From positions 374,180,794 through 374,244,793 of the forward strand of contig CM077116.1 in NCBI GenBank assembly GCA_039619475.1: a stretch of DNA of 64,000 bases, in the 5' to 3' direction. Position 1 is the stretch's first letter. Every line of letters begins with the position of its first letter. Source of the DNA: Icerya purchasi (Eukaryota; Arthropoda; Insecta; Hemiptera; Monophlebidae). This document shows positions 44,216 through 55,992 of this stretch, one piece after another. Below the pieces are notes generated by a model, which did no database searches, had not been told where the DNA came from, and saw nothing but the letters and a program-made list of their open reading frames with translations. Made by a program: the position numbers and the translations under genes.

Positions 44216-45725
44216 GTTAAACTGATGAAAAAGGGTTTCGAAATTATTTTAGTCGATAGTCGTACATTAGGAAACGCGTGTAAAATTTTGATTTTATAAA
44301 ATAGTTCTGTGGTTTAAGAACCGGAACTGACAAAGATATTAACACTCCATTGAATAATAAAGATAAAATAACAGAATATAATAAAACATATATTAGTACG
44401 AATTTAAAATGAATAAATTATACGATAAATGTAATTGTAATATTAAGAAAAGAAAAGAACTTCGACGCGATAATAAACAAATCTGGACTCACGCTAAATC
44501 CAGCAAAAAACAGTCTTACCAACTTTCTTTGTAAAACACACTTTAAATTACACAACAATTTAATTAATATTAATAAGGTAATAATGATGAACAAAAATAT
44601 AGTAAATCCGCTACATATAAAATAAAATAATGAAATATACATTGAGCAAACGTGCCGAAACTTTCGTATACGTTACAGTGAACTTGTAGCCGCAATTAAA
44701 CATGGACACGTACAAGAAGTCGTCTGCGTCCGAGCATACCTGTATATAAATAAACAAAGACAAAACAATTTAGTACCTTTTTCTCCTCTGTTTATTAACA
44801 CCGATTTTCCTATTTTTTCCTTTTTTTTTTTTTTTAAAATGATCTTTAGTGTCATTAGTTTAAAAAAATTTTGTAAATAGTTTTTTTTTTTTGATTATTT
44901 AAACAAAAAATGAAAAATGAAATCGCTACAGTCAGTAGCTGCAGAGATTTCACTTTTGAAATGAAGGGGAAATAATTCGGCTGCTAAGACTGCCCCGACA
45001 GACTAATAGCCGCAGGCTATTCCGATGAGACGGGATGTTGGACGGTACCTATAAACTTCGAGCAGTAGAAAACAGGATACTTGGTATACAATAATCTAAA
45101 ATGAACTAATCAGTTGCCTATTACGCACATAGAGCTTTGATCAACTCTTGAGATTTGGCGCATATACCTGTTGGACGAAAGGTAGCCGTCGAGTTTTGCT
45201 GCACCGAGACAACGTAGTAGTACTATATCTTGAAAATGTAGGTGGAAGCCGTTGAGAAAAATTTGACGAATTCGACTGATCCGATGGAAATGTGCGCATG
45301 TTTTTTCTTTTCCCAGGCTAGAAAATTCGAGTCCCGTGTAGAATTCAAAAATCATCTCGTTGCATACTCACTTTGATTGAACGTAAATCGTCGACAAAAG
45401 GACCGGAAAATGCCGAATGGCTCTAGCTGTGGAGATTAGCCGTTTGTAAAAAAAGTGTTACATCGTTGTACTAGGTTATTTTCCGTATAGAACGGTTGCG
45501 CAATGATATGTTACCGAAACGATACTTTGATTTGTTTGTTAAGAAGTTCTGAATAAGGGTAGCTATGCAACGATGGTAATCTACTCGTAATTGATCCTTA
45601 TTGATACAGAACAGTGGTCATCGTATTTCGAGCAAATTTTGTTCAGACACTTCTCAATGATTTAAGAAAATGCGATAAAAAGTAATTCAGTTATTTCACA
45701 AAAAGCTGATTACAACTTGGATATT
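44216..45725. other. Unassigned DNA
   Basis: No recognised element. An 81-codon minus-strand frame at 45110-45355 shows no motif I know. Confidence 0.4.
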
Positions 45726-45729
45726 TTTG

Positions 45730-46250
45730 TTCTTTTTTTTTTTTATTTATTTATGGGTACGCCAACGAAGAGCAACAGCCCAATCAGCCGAGGAATCTAA
45801 ATAATAGCTCAGAAGTAATATAACATATTAGATTTCAATCTGATTTGAATGAATGAATGAAAGAAGCTAGAATAGGAACAACTGACACAAGGAAGGAAAT
45901 GAGAGAACATAAGAGTCACATTGTATGGAGTAGGAAGACCAAAAAGCTGAGAATAGAAGAGAGAACGTTCTGAAGAAAGTGAGGAACATTCGAAGAAGAC
46001 ATGATATTGACATCGCGCAGAAAAAAAAAATCTTCTGAGTGAAGAGGGCACCGCGGAGAAGAGACGAGGGAAAAACGATAAAGTGACAAAGGGAGAAAGG
46101 TATGACCGAAACGAAGACGACATATAGCGGTGATCAGGGGACGACAAAGGGAAGGAAACATATCTGGTCAAAGAAGGTAAGGGCTGAACGGAAAGATAAA
46201 AGGAATTCGGATTTGAGAAAAGAGAAAAATAAATATCCTTCCGTAATGTA
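45730..46250 (-). mobile_element. R1/Jockey-like LINE ORF2 C-terminus, UTR and poly(A)
   Basis: On the minus strand one frame gives ITAICRLRFGHTFLPLSLYR, the R-L-R-x-G-H-T block of LINE ORF2 C-termini. After a frame change another gives HVFFECSSLSSERSLFYSQL, the H-x-x-x-x-C and S-x-x-R segment. A stop, a short UTR with GGGCTGTTGCTCTTCG and GGCGTACCCATAAATAAATA, and a poly(A) (T-run at 45730-45744 on the plus strand) complete a LINE 3' terminus. The fragment at 51320-51660 is a relative on the other strand. The copy is 5'-truncated and frameshifted. Confidence 0.75.
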
Positions 46251-46269
46251 ATATGGAACTGATATATTT

Positions 46270-46291
46270 AAAAAAAAAAAAAAAAAAAAAG
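46270..46291. repeat. Poly(A) run
   Basis: About 21 As. No target duplication was seen. Confidence 0.9.
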
Positions 46292-47035
46292 GATTCTCTT
46301 AAAAAAATACACTTCTAGGTTCCTGACAGCAGAATATAGATTGAGGCGTATTTCATTTAGTGACAAATAGAATATATAGATTCGAGAATCTATCGGTGTG
46401 CTGCAACCTATTCGATTTATTTTTCTGTCCCGAACGTTCTTCAGCCTAACTTCGGTCACACTAAGCAATATTTTAATGAATTTTTAAATTTTCGCTTTAG
46501 TATTCGAGTTAATATGATTGTAAACGAAAAAAGGTGAATTAAGACGTAGAAAACGAGTTAATATGTAGGTGATGACGTAGCTGAAAATTTGTAATATCTA
46601 TTATGCCGGAGAAAATTTGATTTTATTACTCTCCGCAGCATGCAAAATAGAACGGCATCTGACGTCTCCGGATGAAATATGCAAAGATAAATTCATCGAT
46701 AATTAGATATTGCAGCGAAGGAGTAAGTTTTGCCTTGACGTCATCGAGGAATTACAAGATTACAGGAAATGTAACGTTTCTAAGAAATTTACTATTTATA
46801 ATTCAATTAATCATAAAGTCACATTAGCGACCTTTTTTTTTTTTTTTTTATTTATTTTTTTCCTTCTCGATGTGAAGAAATATAGCGGAAATAGCACCGT
46901 CAATGAAGAATTATTTTACGTTGGGTCTGCTAAAATGTTATTAGCAAAAGCAAAGGCGATACATAATGGGCTAACAAATAATAACCTTGTGTCATTATTG
47001 ACAGTAAAGAATCCATCATAAATAACGCAGATAGT
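46292..47035. other. Unassigned DNA
   Basis: No recognised element apart from a T-run at about 46832-46860. A 103-codon plus-strand frame (46710-47021) crosses that T-run and shows no known motif. Confidence 0.4.
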
Positions 47036-47078
47036 TCTTCGATCGCGTAGCATACGTGAACGCATATGCTACATCGAA
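47036..47078. other. Imperfect hairpin
   Basis: CTTCGAT and ATCGAAG at the outside, and GTAGCAT and ATGCTAC inside them, pair across a 12-base loop, with a 3-base bulge on the left arm. It lies in a GC-richer unique stretch (47030-47400). It may be chance or part of a small palindromic element. Confidence 0.5.
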
Positions 47079-47690
47079 GATGCAAGGCATAACAGAGAGC
47101 CGACCAGAGAATTTCCCCAGCAACGTTGATGTGCTTTAAAAAAGCGCCCGGGGGGCCCAGCTTCGGAATTAATCAACAATGCGGCCTGCCAGACGAGAAT
47201 AGTTTCCGCTCGGTTATTTGAAAAAAAATTGACCATAGCGCACTTCATTATCATTATCAAATCAAGCAATCTTCGCCTAATATGCGGTTAATTGAGTTTG
47301 GTTCGGCCGTCTTCTCCGGTGCTCGTTATGAATTCACGGACGTTACAGAAACATCCGCACCGATGTGCATAATATGCCGACATGCTAATGCTATGCGTGT
47401 GTTTCATATTAAATAATGGACTAGTTTCCCCTATGGAAATAATTAATTTAGAGAATAAAATTAAAATGAAATATCGACTGTCGGTATATTAAATGCGAAC
47501 GTGGTAGTTTTTTTTTTGTTTTTTTTTTTACGTCACAGAAGTACGGTTAAATAAAATGTGTATCATTTCAAAAAGTTACGGTTAATAAGCAACTCTGTTA
47601 CGTTTTTGCTTTACAAAGGTGTGTTATGAAAGTAATAATGGAAAGTCTCGCACAAATCCTAAATTAAGTTTATAGGATTTATTATTATTA
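47079..47690. other. Unassigned, locally GC-richer DNA
   Basis: 47080-47400 has higher GC and complexity than its surroundings and no relation to the repeats here. No frame with a recognised motif. Possibly unique host sequence. Confidence 0.35.
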
Positions 47691-47744
47691 TTATTTATTT
47701 TTTTTTTTTTGGATTATCGTAAAAAAAAAAAAAAAAACTTTATT

Positions 47745-47985
47745 ACAAAGAATGGCATATTAAAACCGAAACACATACTAATCGATTGTCCAAAATTTCA
47801 AACCCAATACCAAAACATACAAACTCTTCTCCTTCCTGCAAGCTACCAGTCTCTACTCCCTAATTTAAATCCAAACAGTTCTCACGCCTCTAGCCATAAG
47901 GCTGTACATGGCGTAAAAAAAAAAAATAAAAAAAAAAAAAATAAATAAATAAAAAAAAAAATAAATAAAAAAAAAAAACCGCCTC
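47745..47985 (+). mobile_element. LINE ORF2 3' terminus with A-rich tail
   Basis: ILKPKHILIDCPKFQTQY matches the H-I-L-x-x-C-P segment just before the C-terminus of R1/Jockey-type ORF2 proteins. It is followed by about 30 residues and then a long tail of As with regular T interruptions (about 47919-47978). Nothing upstream of 47745 is readable as ORF2, so the copy is strongly 5'-truncated. Confidence 0.7.
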
Positions 47986-48117
47986 TTCTATAAGAATTAT
48001 AGAATATGAGGGTTTAATGTCCTCAAGTGAAGTACGAAGAAACGAATTTATACATATATAGAGATAGAAAATTGAAAAGTCCTTTTTAATTACTACGGTA
48101 TTTTAGATCGCTTTTTG

Positions 48118-48970
48118 ATCGACTTCAAAAAAGGAGGAGGTATTCGATTCGACTGTATTTTTTTTTTTTTTTTCTTGTGTGTCACCTCAGAACTTTCTTT
48201 TAAGTGAACCAATTTTGATGATTCTTCTATTATTTAAAAGGTGGCGCCCCTCATGTCGTCCCGTTTGAATTTGATCAAGATCTGATCGGCAGTTTTCGAG
48301 TTATCCTTAATAATGCGGGAGTTGATGAAGCTTTTTGGATGCTTTTCATTCGTGACTGGTTTCACCGTCGAGTTAGATTTATTAACTTAAAATACTATAA
48401 ATTTGCCAAATTTCCATGGAAATGTAGCTTTTGATATTTTCACCGTGGAAATGCAGTTCAAAATAAAGAAATCGATTTTTTTTAAAATATAATGTGAAAA
48501 AAAATTCAAGTATAACACTAAAAATTGTAAAATAAAGTGCTTTTTTACAAAAAATAAATACCGATACTTGAAGGTTTATTATAAAAATTTAATAAAAGTG
48601 CACTAAAAAGTAAAAAATAAAAGAAAATATATATCAGAGTGATATACCCTTAAAGGTAACATAATCGTAATTCTTATACAACATTAAAACCTTAATTAGA
48701 GTCGGCGTCAAATTAATATTAAAATAATAATTAAAAACTGCATTAAATTGTTCCTAGATATTGTAATATGAATTTGATACCGACTCTCTAGTTAAGGTAT
48801 TAATGTTTTGTATAAGTATTACGATAATGTCACCTTTAAGGGTACATCACTTTGATATATATATATTTTCTAATCGGGAGTAATTATTTTTTACTTTCTA
48901 GTACATTTTTATTAAATTTTTATAATAAACCTCGAAGTAGTCGGTATTTATTTTTTGTAAAAACCCATTT
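48118..48970 (+). repeat. GACTTC-family element with inverted tail pair
   Basis: The head GACTTCAAAAAAGGAGGAGG at 48121 is followed by TATTCGATTCGACTGTA, a 16-T run, GTGAACCAATTTTGATGATT, a GGTGGCGCCCCTCATGTCG segment and GATCAAGATCTGATCGGCAG. The tail at 48541-48714 (ATAAATACCGATACTTGAAG, AGTGCACTAAAAAGTAAAAA, GTGATATACCCTTAAAGGTA, ACCTTAATTAGAGTCGGCGT) is repeated in reverse at 48771-48965 with about 80-85 percent agreement by eye. The 56-base gap between arms makes a large potential hairpin. No protein is encoded. Confidence 0.8.
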
Positions 48971-50215
48971 TTGTTATACAATGTTAATGTCACATATTGT
49001 TTAAGTTTATCCGTATAATAAGTAAAATTAAAGCTGACTACTATAAGCTGTAATTAAATATTAAGTAACTGTTTATGGCAGTGTATTTTACTTTTACTTA
49101 TTATGCGACAGATTGATTTTGTTCGATTGCAACTTGCTTTGAATCGTGCTCCATTGAAACTATCGAAAATTACCATTTCCGCTGAGTCGTTGCCCGTAGT
49201 AGAGTAGCTCAAATAAATTCAGTTAATCGAATAAAACCTAATCACATTAATTGATAAATTAAAAATCGAAGAATGACTAGAATTTATTTCAAATGCTACT
49301 TTCAGCGGTAGAATTAAATTTTTCGTTTCATAAATTACATTTTATTACTTTTTATCTTCTTTTTTTTTTCCCCCTATCGCTCTCTTTTGTATTTCGTTTA
49401 AAATAACATGGAGATAGAATGAACCGCACAAAATTGTTCGAAAAGTTTTTATTTATCTTGGAGATTTGTGTAATTCGAGCGGTATTATTTTTGATTTTTT
49501 CGAATTCTCTTTGTAAATTACGGAATGGTCAATTTAACTGCTGCAACAAATAAAAGGAAAATCGATTACGTAGTATATAGTCATTCGAATCAATTTATGG
49601 CGCTGATGTCATGCTTTAAGGAAATTAGAAAAATATACTACTAATTGTAAGTAGTAACAAATACAATGATAACAAACAAATTTAAATGTATAAACTTAGA
49701 AATTCGAGCATAGCCCATCATCCGCTAAAATTTATAAAACAGCACAAACTAACATACATGATCAGATTTTAAATCACAATTCCATATACCTTTTTATTTT
49801 ATGTTAAAGGATTCTATATAAATTATAGATATTGCCCTTTGCCAAAAGAAAATCAAAAAGTTAAAACTTCGCATTTTTCATATATATATGTATGTATATG
49901 TATAGACTTAGTACAATGGTTTAAAACCGAAAGTTAATTCGACATCGTTGTTTGTTTGTTGTTTTAAAGGTTGCCACCGACACATCCAGCACATCTCCCT
50001 CACTATTGACGGGTTTAAAAAGTAGAACTGTTCTTAATCACTGCTTTTCGTGGAACATATCGACGAAGAATATTATTGCGAACATACGAGCCGATCGTAA
50101 ACATTTCTGTAAATTATGGAAAATTGGAAAATTTTTAATTGCATCCATGTCATTTATCTAAAATCCTGAAAGTAAAACAACTTGCATTGCGTTGAAAAAT
50201 ATTGATCTCACAGGG
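48971..50215. other. Unassigned DNA
   Basis: No recognised element. The 69-codon plus-strand frame at 49952-50161 shows no motif. Confidence 0.4.
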
Positions 50216-50218
50216 TGG

Positions 50219-51036
50219 GGGGGGCATCAGAAGTTTAGTCCAACTTTTTCCAGATAGGGATAGTATTCGGTAAAAAATTCACCGTTTTTTTGCATCAGGC
50301 AAATCACAGAAGAAATGAAGGTCTAGGAATTAGCGAGCTAATACGAAATGTGATCGAAAAATAACGAGAATTCCTTCTAACCGTTTTCTTTGAATGGAAT
50401 AGTTCACTACGAATAATTTTTATCGACTGGTCGTATATAGTCAATAAGGAGCAGTGCTACCTACGAGTTTTACGCAGTTTGCAATCCGGGAAAAACGATC
50501 CGAACTTTGGAGAAACAACTTTCGAGGACATTTTGTATCACGACAACGCCCCGGCGCATCTTCGCTTATCCAACAGGTTCGTGATAGCATAACATCACTG
50601 TAATGCCGCAACCACCCTATTCCCGAAAACATGGCAGACTTTCTTTCCTACTTCCCAAACTCAAGAAGGCACACTGAAAAATAAGACAACGTTTTTCAAT
50701 AATAGACACGAGATAAAATCGCAGGGCGAGATACCGTACCTAAAAAGGGGCGTTGTTCCAACAGTGTTCCTCGAAACTACGGCGTGTGGCATGAGTGCAT
50801 AATATCAATAGGGGATTGACTGCTTTGAAGGGACATCGTGGAATAAACATTGAAGATTAGATGTAAATATTTTTTGAAAAGAAATTAAAAATTCTCATTA
50901 TGGTCACACCTCGTATTAGCCCGCTAACTTTAGACGCATTTTTCTTTAGTTTTAAATAGAAAAAGAAAAAACAAAAAAAAAAAAAAACGGTACAATTATC
51001 ATCCGGAAAAAGTTGGACCAAACTTTCGATGTTCCC
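50219..51036 (+). mobile_element. Internally deleted mariner element
   Basis: The terminal inverted repeats are CATCAGAAGTTTAGTCCAAC from 50225 and, in reverse complement from 51031, CATCGAAAGTTTGGTCCAAC. Both continue into TTTTTCC(A/G)GAT. Between them FFEWNSSLRIIFIDWSYIVN, YHDNAPAHLRLSNRF and, after a frameshift, NITVMPQPPY and LLPKLKK follow the catalytic half of a mariner transposase. The second catalytic Asp (codon 50542-50544) is intact. The position of the third Asp, normally in a P-x-D-L-A-P-x-D-F-F context, reads Ser. The DNA-binding N-terminus is missing. The length, about 810 bp, compares with about 1.3 kb for a full mariner. It is dead but its ends may still be recognisable to a related transposase. 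Confidence 0.88.
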
Positions 51037-51319
51037 CTTTTCCTCTTCTAAGTACCTAAAATCTTCTAGACTGCTATCCGAATATTTTTACCGTCTGCCA
51101 CCACGATGTGTGATTCCTTGCTTTACGTGATTTTCAAATTTTTTGTCTTTTTATCTCTGATAGTTTGGGGGACACTCATTAACAGTCGATGTTGAATTTT
51201 CGGAACTGCGAACTTTACTAATGAATTATTATAAATAGGAAACCAAGAACGACAAACTTTTTTTTTGAACTTTATAATATTCAAAACCGAACGTTCAACT
51301 TCTTAGTCACCTTGTTAAC

Positions 51320-51660
51320 CTATGGTTTTCTTTGTTTCCTTTACTCCGTCGCTTTTCTATTGTTGTCTTCATTATTCGTCTGCGTTCTTAAATGATACTC
51401 TATTATCTTCCTCCCGTTTTCGTTTTTCATTGGTTCCTATCCATTTTATCCTCTCCAATCGAACGAAGAGCACGTTTGCGGTGCTGATCATGTGTTTATT
51501 AAGTGTTCATGTCTTTCAGTCGAACGTTCTGCTTTCTATTCCAATTTTCTGCGAATTGGTATTCCTTATTCTACCTCTCCTATATTTTGTCTTTTTCTTC
51601 TCTACATATCGTTCCCATTGTTTGTTCCTTCCTACCAGCAATTTCTGACCGTATCAAAAT
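51320..51660 (+). mobile_element. R1/Jockey-like LINE ORF2 C-terminal fragment
   Basis: In one plus-strand frame NEEHVCGADHVFIKCSCLSV is followed by ERSAFYSNFLRIGIPY. It aligns with the minus-strand fragment at 45.8-46.2 kb (HVFFECSSLSSERSLFYSQL). The 108-codon open frame over the same bases is a different frame and therefore a by-product. No poly(A) was fixed; an A-run lies at about 51725-51750. Confidence 0.65.
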
Positions 51661-53030
51661 ATAACTGATTCATTTCCTTTCCTAATTGTCGGTGCAAATC
51701 TCTGGTTGACGAACCCAGTAAACGAAAAAAAAAAAAAAAACAAAAAAAACGAAAGAAACTGAATTTCTTCTAAAATTCCCCTAAAATACTCTATTTCGTT
51801 TTTCTTCGCCGTTTCATCATCATATTCATTACTTATCTTCCGCGTTTTGAACATTCTTACTTTCCTCTTGACTTCCTCCCCTTATTACCCTCTCGATCGA
51901 ATGAAGCAATTATTGATGATGGTGATTACTATTCTTTCCTTCCCATTAAGCATCCTCATCTGATAAAACGCAGGCTTCTTACTTTTTACCGTGTCCCCTT
52001 ATACCCCACTTTTCCTTATCTATCGTTTCTGTTGTTGGTTCCTTTATGCTGTCAATATTTGATAGTTCTTTTTATATTCTACCCCCTCCCCTCGAAAAAA
52101 AATAGAAAACCTAGCGTCAGAATGTTCGCTTATTTGTTAAATTAACTAAACTTAGTAGTTGCTAAAATTCAAAATGATTACTAAAGTTCACGTGACTTGA
52201 GGATTTAGAAGCACAGCTTATTTAGAAACTTTCCAACAGATAAATTCGGACTACGTATTTACAAAAATTATCAACCTGAAATATCCGGACGCGTTTTATA
52301 TTTTTTGATATACTATATGGTGTTTGCAATTGTTTATTTAAAAAAAAAAAAAACACTGTTTTATCTATTTCCTAGATTTTCCATATCGATTTCTTGTGTT
52401 TTTACGAAGTACTCCTGTTTTTAAAAATTCGTGTAAATCTACAAAAACACATAAAACACGCTTCAACTACACTACCGTTTAAAACTTCACAAAATTACAC
52501 GGTTATTTGAAAAGCGAAAAAAAAAAAATGATGCTTTTTGCTTCTTTCAAAGTAACATGGTTAGCAGTATTATTCTTTTTTTTGAAACCAGTTGAAAAAA
52601 CCGACATGTAATAGTGGCAAGTAATTATAGTGACGAAGAGGCGTGTTTGAATTGCGATTTCATCATGTCAAGCGCGGAATCAAGTAAGAATTCCCTTCGC
52701 TGATCATAATAATCAAATGAAAGTGTACCCTTGATTCACCGGCGAATAGAAAAAACAAAAAAAAAAGAAGAAGAAAATCGTACCTGGTTATATTCATATA
52801 TCCTTTTTTTCTTTTTTGTTCAATATCCATAGATTTTGGGCATGAAGAATTCCCAAACGTATTTGTAAGGAAATAATTAAATTAGGGCACCTTCAACTTA
52901 CATAAACTTAATGCTCATGAAGAATTTCCTTGGCTAAATAAATAAAAAAAAAAAAAAAAACACTTAATAAATGCGCATAAAAAATAAATAAATAAACAAT
53001 GTCTATACACACACTCTCGCAAAACTTGTA
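51661..53030. other. Unassigned, CT-rich then AT-rich DNA
   Basis: The CT-rich stretch 51780-52090 could be more decayed LINE 3' sequence, but no motif is readable. The rest shows only A-runs. Confidence 0.4.
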
Positions 53031-53034
53031 CATG

Positions 53035-53065
<31 letters not shown>

Positions 53066-53068
53066 AGA
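53031..53068. repeat. (TA)n microsatellite
   Basis: TA run with TATG edges. Confidence 0.95.
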
Positions 53069-53392
53069 TTATGGGTGTTGCCTGTTGAAATAAGCTTATA
53101 AATAATTTTATTAAATACAAATATTTAAATTTATCGAGTCTCCAGCGCGTAGTATAAGTAGTGCTATTAAAATAAAGTTAGATGAACTTGAAGCATTAAA
53201 TCATTATTATTTTGATACTCGAACAACATAACTATCATTCAAAGTAATAAAATAAATCCTGTGTTTTCTATCTGGAACATGTTTTATGGACAGATTTATG
53301 TGTACTAAGGTTAATAAAATAAGATGAAAATGTCATAACAGGCCTGGTTTTTATACCCACACACCATATAAATATGTAAATATCTATACCTG

Positions 53393-53433
53393 TATATATA
53401 TATACATGTGTGTGTGTGTGTGTGTGTGTGTAC
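53393..53433. repeat. (TA)n-(TG)n compound microsatellite
   Basis: A short TA run followed by about twelve TG units. Confidence 0.95.
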
Positions 53434-53968
53434 ACGTATTAAGAGGAGGTGTTAAAATATTTTTGATAAACGTTATTGAGGATGGTAAAGTTACTTTTAA
53501 TTTTAAATATTACAGTACAAAAACAGCCAAATATAAAATATAGCTCTGTTAAATAAATATTACGAACAATTCTTAAAATAACCTTCTCACGTACGCGTTA
53601 ACTCCCTCACTCACTTTAAACCAACGTATATTAAAAAAAATAAAATAAAAGTAGTATTGGCCAAATTTTTTTAAACAAAATTTAAGTAAAGCAAGAAAGT
53701 ATAAAAAGAAAATATATTAGAATTGCATGTCGACGAAAGAAACGTTTAATGGTCTAGAAAGGAGATATTCAGAGAAGTTAACAAAGTGGTTTACTGCTGT
53801 GTACGGATCTGATGTAATGTGTGAGAAAGGTAAACGCTTACAAATATTTGATCGTAGAATAGGTCTCAGAAACAGACGGATCGAGTGCATTTAGCTATGT
53901 CGAATTTTTAAGTTCCACTTAAGTTTATCAAAAGCGTCAAACCCGCTATTGGCTGAAACAAGATATCT
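53434..53968. other. Unassigned DNA
   Basis: No recognised element. Confidence 0.4.
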
Positions 53969-53975
53969 ATTCAAC

Positions 53976-54624
53976 GTGGGGCGGATCCAGAAGGACATTT
54001 TGGGAGCGGAAATTATAATTTGGGGGGGAATTATATAATTATGTAAAATCTTCTACGGTAGCAGTAGATTTGAGAAATTTCATAAAGAAAATTAAATAGC
54101 GACCTTTATAGAAATTTAAAAATGCTTTAAAAATACATAATTATTACAATTTTTAATTTAACTTTTACCTCTTATATTTAGGGGTGAAAAATAAAATGAA
54201 ATTATAAAATTGTACCTTAAATACGGTAGTTTAGAAATAGTAAGAAAGATAGTATTTCTATTAGACACTTTACTTCTTTTTTATTTTTGTTAGTAATCCG
54301 ATCCGAATTCTCTTTGTTCCCGTGAACAAGTTTAAATATGTATATTTCCCATTGAACTACTATTTTTATTTACATTGCAAAATAAAAATAAATAATGGCA
54401 AATATCGACAATAATTACGTTTAAAACAGAATAAAAACGGAACATTAATAGTTTTACTAGAAAATAGTACTAAATATTAATTATTAAAATCCAAAGGTAA
54501 AATTCATACAAATCTTTTATAGCATAAATTAAGTTTCTCTGTTATAACAAATTTTTCTCATAGTGGCTTTGATTCTTTGGGGGAGAAATATCCCCTATCC
54601 CCGCCTCCTGTGGATCCACCACTG
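53976..54624. mobile_element. Non-autonomous hAT-like element, about 650 bp
   Basis: The left end reads TGGGGCGGATCCAGAAGGA. The right end in reverse complement reads CAGTGGTGGATCCACAGGAG, with a CAGTGG(C/T)GGATCCA core known from many hAT elements. The flanks ATTCAACG (53969-53976) and ATTCAACC (54625-54632) agree at seven of eight bases, fitting an 8-bp target duplication with the outermost CA of the left end lost. G-rich stretches follow both ends. No transposase reading frame was seen in the AT-rich interior. Confidence 0.65.
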
Positions 54625-54639
54625 ATTCAACCGTAACAA

Positions 54640-55064
54640 CTGCTGCTACCATTAAATTTATGGTAGATTACATACATCTTCCAGTTAAGACACATTACCA
54701 TTTATTTAATTTCTAACAAGTTACGACATAAAATTCGTATAGTAAAAATTTATAATTATCGCAAGTTTATTTACTCCTCCTTTGAATTTAAATTTAATTT
54801 GAATTAACTTACTAAAATATATTTATTTTACTTGTTTTTAAATGAATCGTTACTCTCTTAAAGTAAATAATCCTGAGAAATTTTCGCTGAGTCGCTTTAG
54901 ATTTTTAAGATGTTAAAGTTTAATTTAAATCAGCAATCACCATAAAAAAACCATCGACGAAACTCAACAGTTATATCGAGCCTTTAGGGAAATTTGTAAG
55001 TTACACAGAGACGTGTGGTTTACAGTGACGCGGAAATTCCGCTAGACAGGTGCAAAATAAATTT
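54640..55064. other. Unassigned AT-rich DNA
   Basis: No recognised element. Confidence 0.45.
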
Positions 55065-55392
55065 TAGATTTATTTGCTGTACAAAATCATCACGCTTAAT
55101 CCGCGTTCATGCAGATTTTCATCGCTAGGCCTTCTTTTGTACACCTGAGCGATCGTTTCTTGGATTGCCCGCGTCTTCGAACTTTCTTCTTTTCTCACGG
55201 CATGGCTTTCCAGTTGGGGCAGCGCTTCTTGCACCGTTAAACGTACAACCTTCGTTATTTTTTTAGAACATCCGAATTCTCAGTGTGGTTACCTCGGTGC
55301 CAACAGCCAAAATATTTCCGTTTCCGTTATATGCAAGAGCTGCCCACATTTTTTGTCGTAGTTGCCCAACTTTCTGATCCATCGAAAGAAAC
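55065..55392 (-). other. Coding-looking, GC-richer stretch of unknown family
   Basis: On the minus strand a frame from about 55390 reads MDQKVGQLRQKMWAALAYNG and stays open for about 39 codons. A second frame takes over and stays open for another ~65 codons with KVVRLTVQEALPQLESHAVR and TRAIQETIAQVYKRRPSDEN before a stop. Composition is balanced and hydrophilic and the GC content is well above the surroundings. That could be a decayed host exon, a processed pseudogene or a piece of an element whose family I do not know. A CCGAG|GTAACC junction near the frame switch could be a splice donor, but this is speculative. Confidence 0.35.
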
Positions 55393-55690
55393 TAACTATC
55401 AGAATCAGAATCAGAATTAGAATTTATTTCAGTATATGTACAATGGAACTTAAATATATAAATTAATTTAGAATAGCCGCGAATGCGCTCAATTAGCGCG
55501 AATAGCGAATATAACGATATATGTACATGGGCTAATTTTATTCTAAGGGTAAGTAGTGCAGCCTAATTTCTATAGCCCAAGTTTACAATATTCATTTGTG
55601 TTCAACAATAATACAATTAGTGATTTAAAGAAACTAAACTCAAACATACTTATTAAAATAATCGTACTAAAGTAATCGTGTACATGGGCT

Positions 55691-55992
55691 CATGGGCGTC
55701 GCCAGCGGGGGGCGAAGGGACAGCTGCCCTCCCCTGGAGCCTTGAAACTTTTTAATCAACTGGCCATGATCAGTATACATAGGCGCGTAATCATGAACAA
55801 TTTGCCAGAAACCCACGAAAATTATGTTTTCATTAAGATTTTATTCTTGTTTAATAAAATATTAAGCCTTTACAACTTATAAATTTTATTTTTCCTATAA
55901 CTCATATCTTCTTTCTATCATCTTGCCCCCCCCCCCTGGCGACTGGCAACTCATCTCGCCCCCCTCCGGCCCATCTGCTGGCGACGCCCTTG
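55691..55992 (+). mobile_element. hAT-type MITE, 302 bp (copy 2)
   Basis: It starts CATGGGCGTCGCCAGCGG and ends, in reverse complement, CAAGGGCGTCGCCAGCAG. The 8 bases CATGGGCT at 55683-55690 are repeated perfectly at 55993-56000, which identifies an intact hAT-type insertion. On the plus strand LFNQLAMISIHRRVIMNN, after a frame offset, corresponds to the tail peptide of copy 1. Here about 33 bases encoding the following residues are missing while the C-run is longer, so the equal length of the two copies is partly coincidental. The perfect duplication suggests this copy is younger than copy 1. Confidence 0.92.

Noticed and set aside
45809..46171. 120-codon minus-strand Ser/Phe-rich frame as a secreted protein
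   Set aside because: It is a LINE ORF2 end; another frame of the same DNA supplies the upstream R-L-R-x-G-H-T motif.
51322..51648. 108-codon plus-strand hydrophobic frame as a membrane protein
   Set aside because: It is the wrong frame of a LINE ORF2 fragment, whose motif reads in a neighbouring frame.
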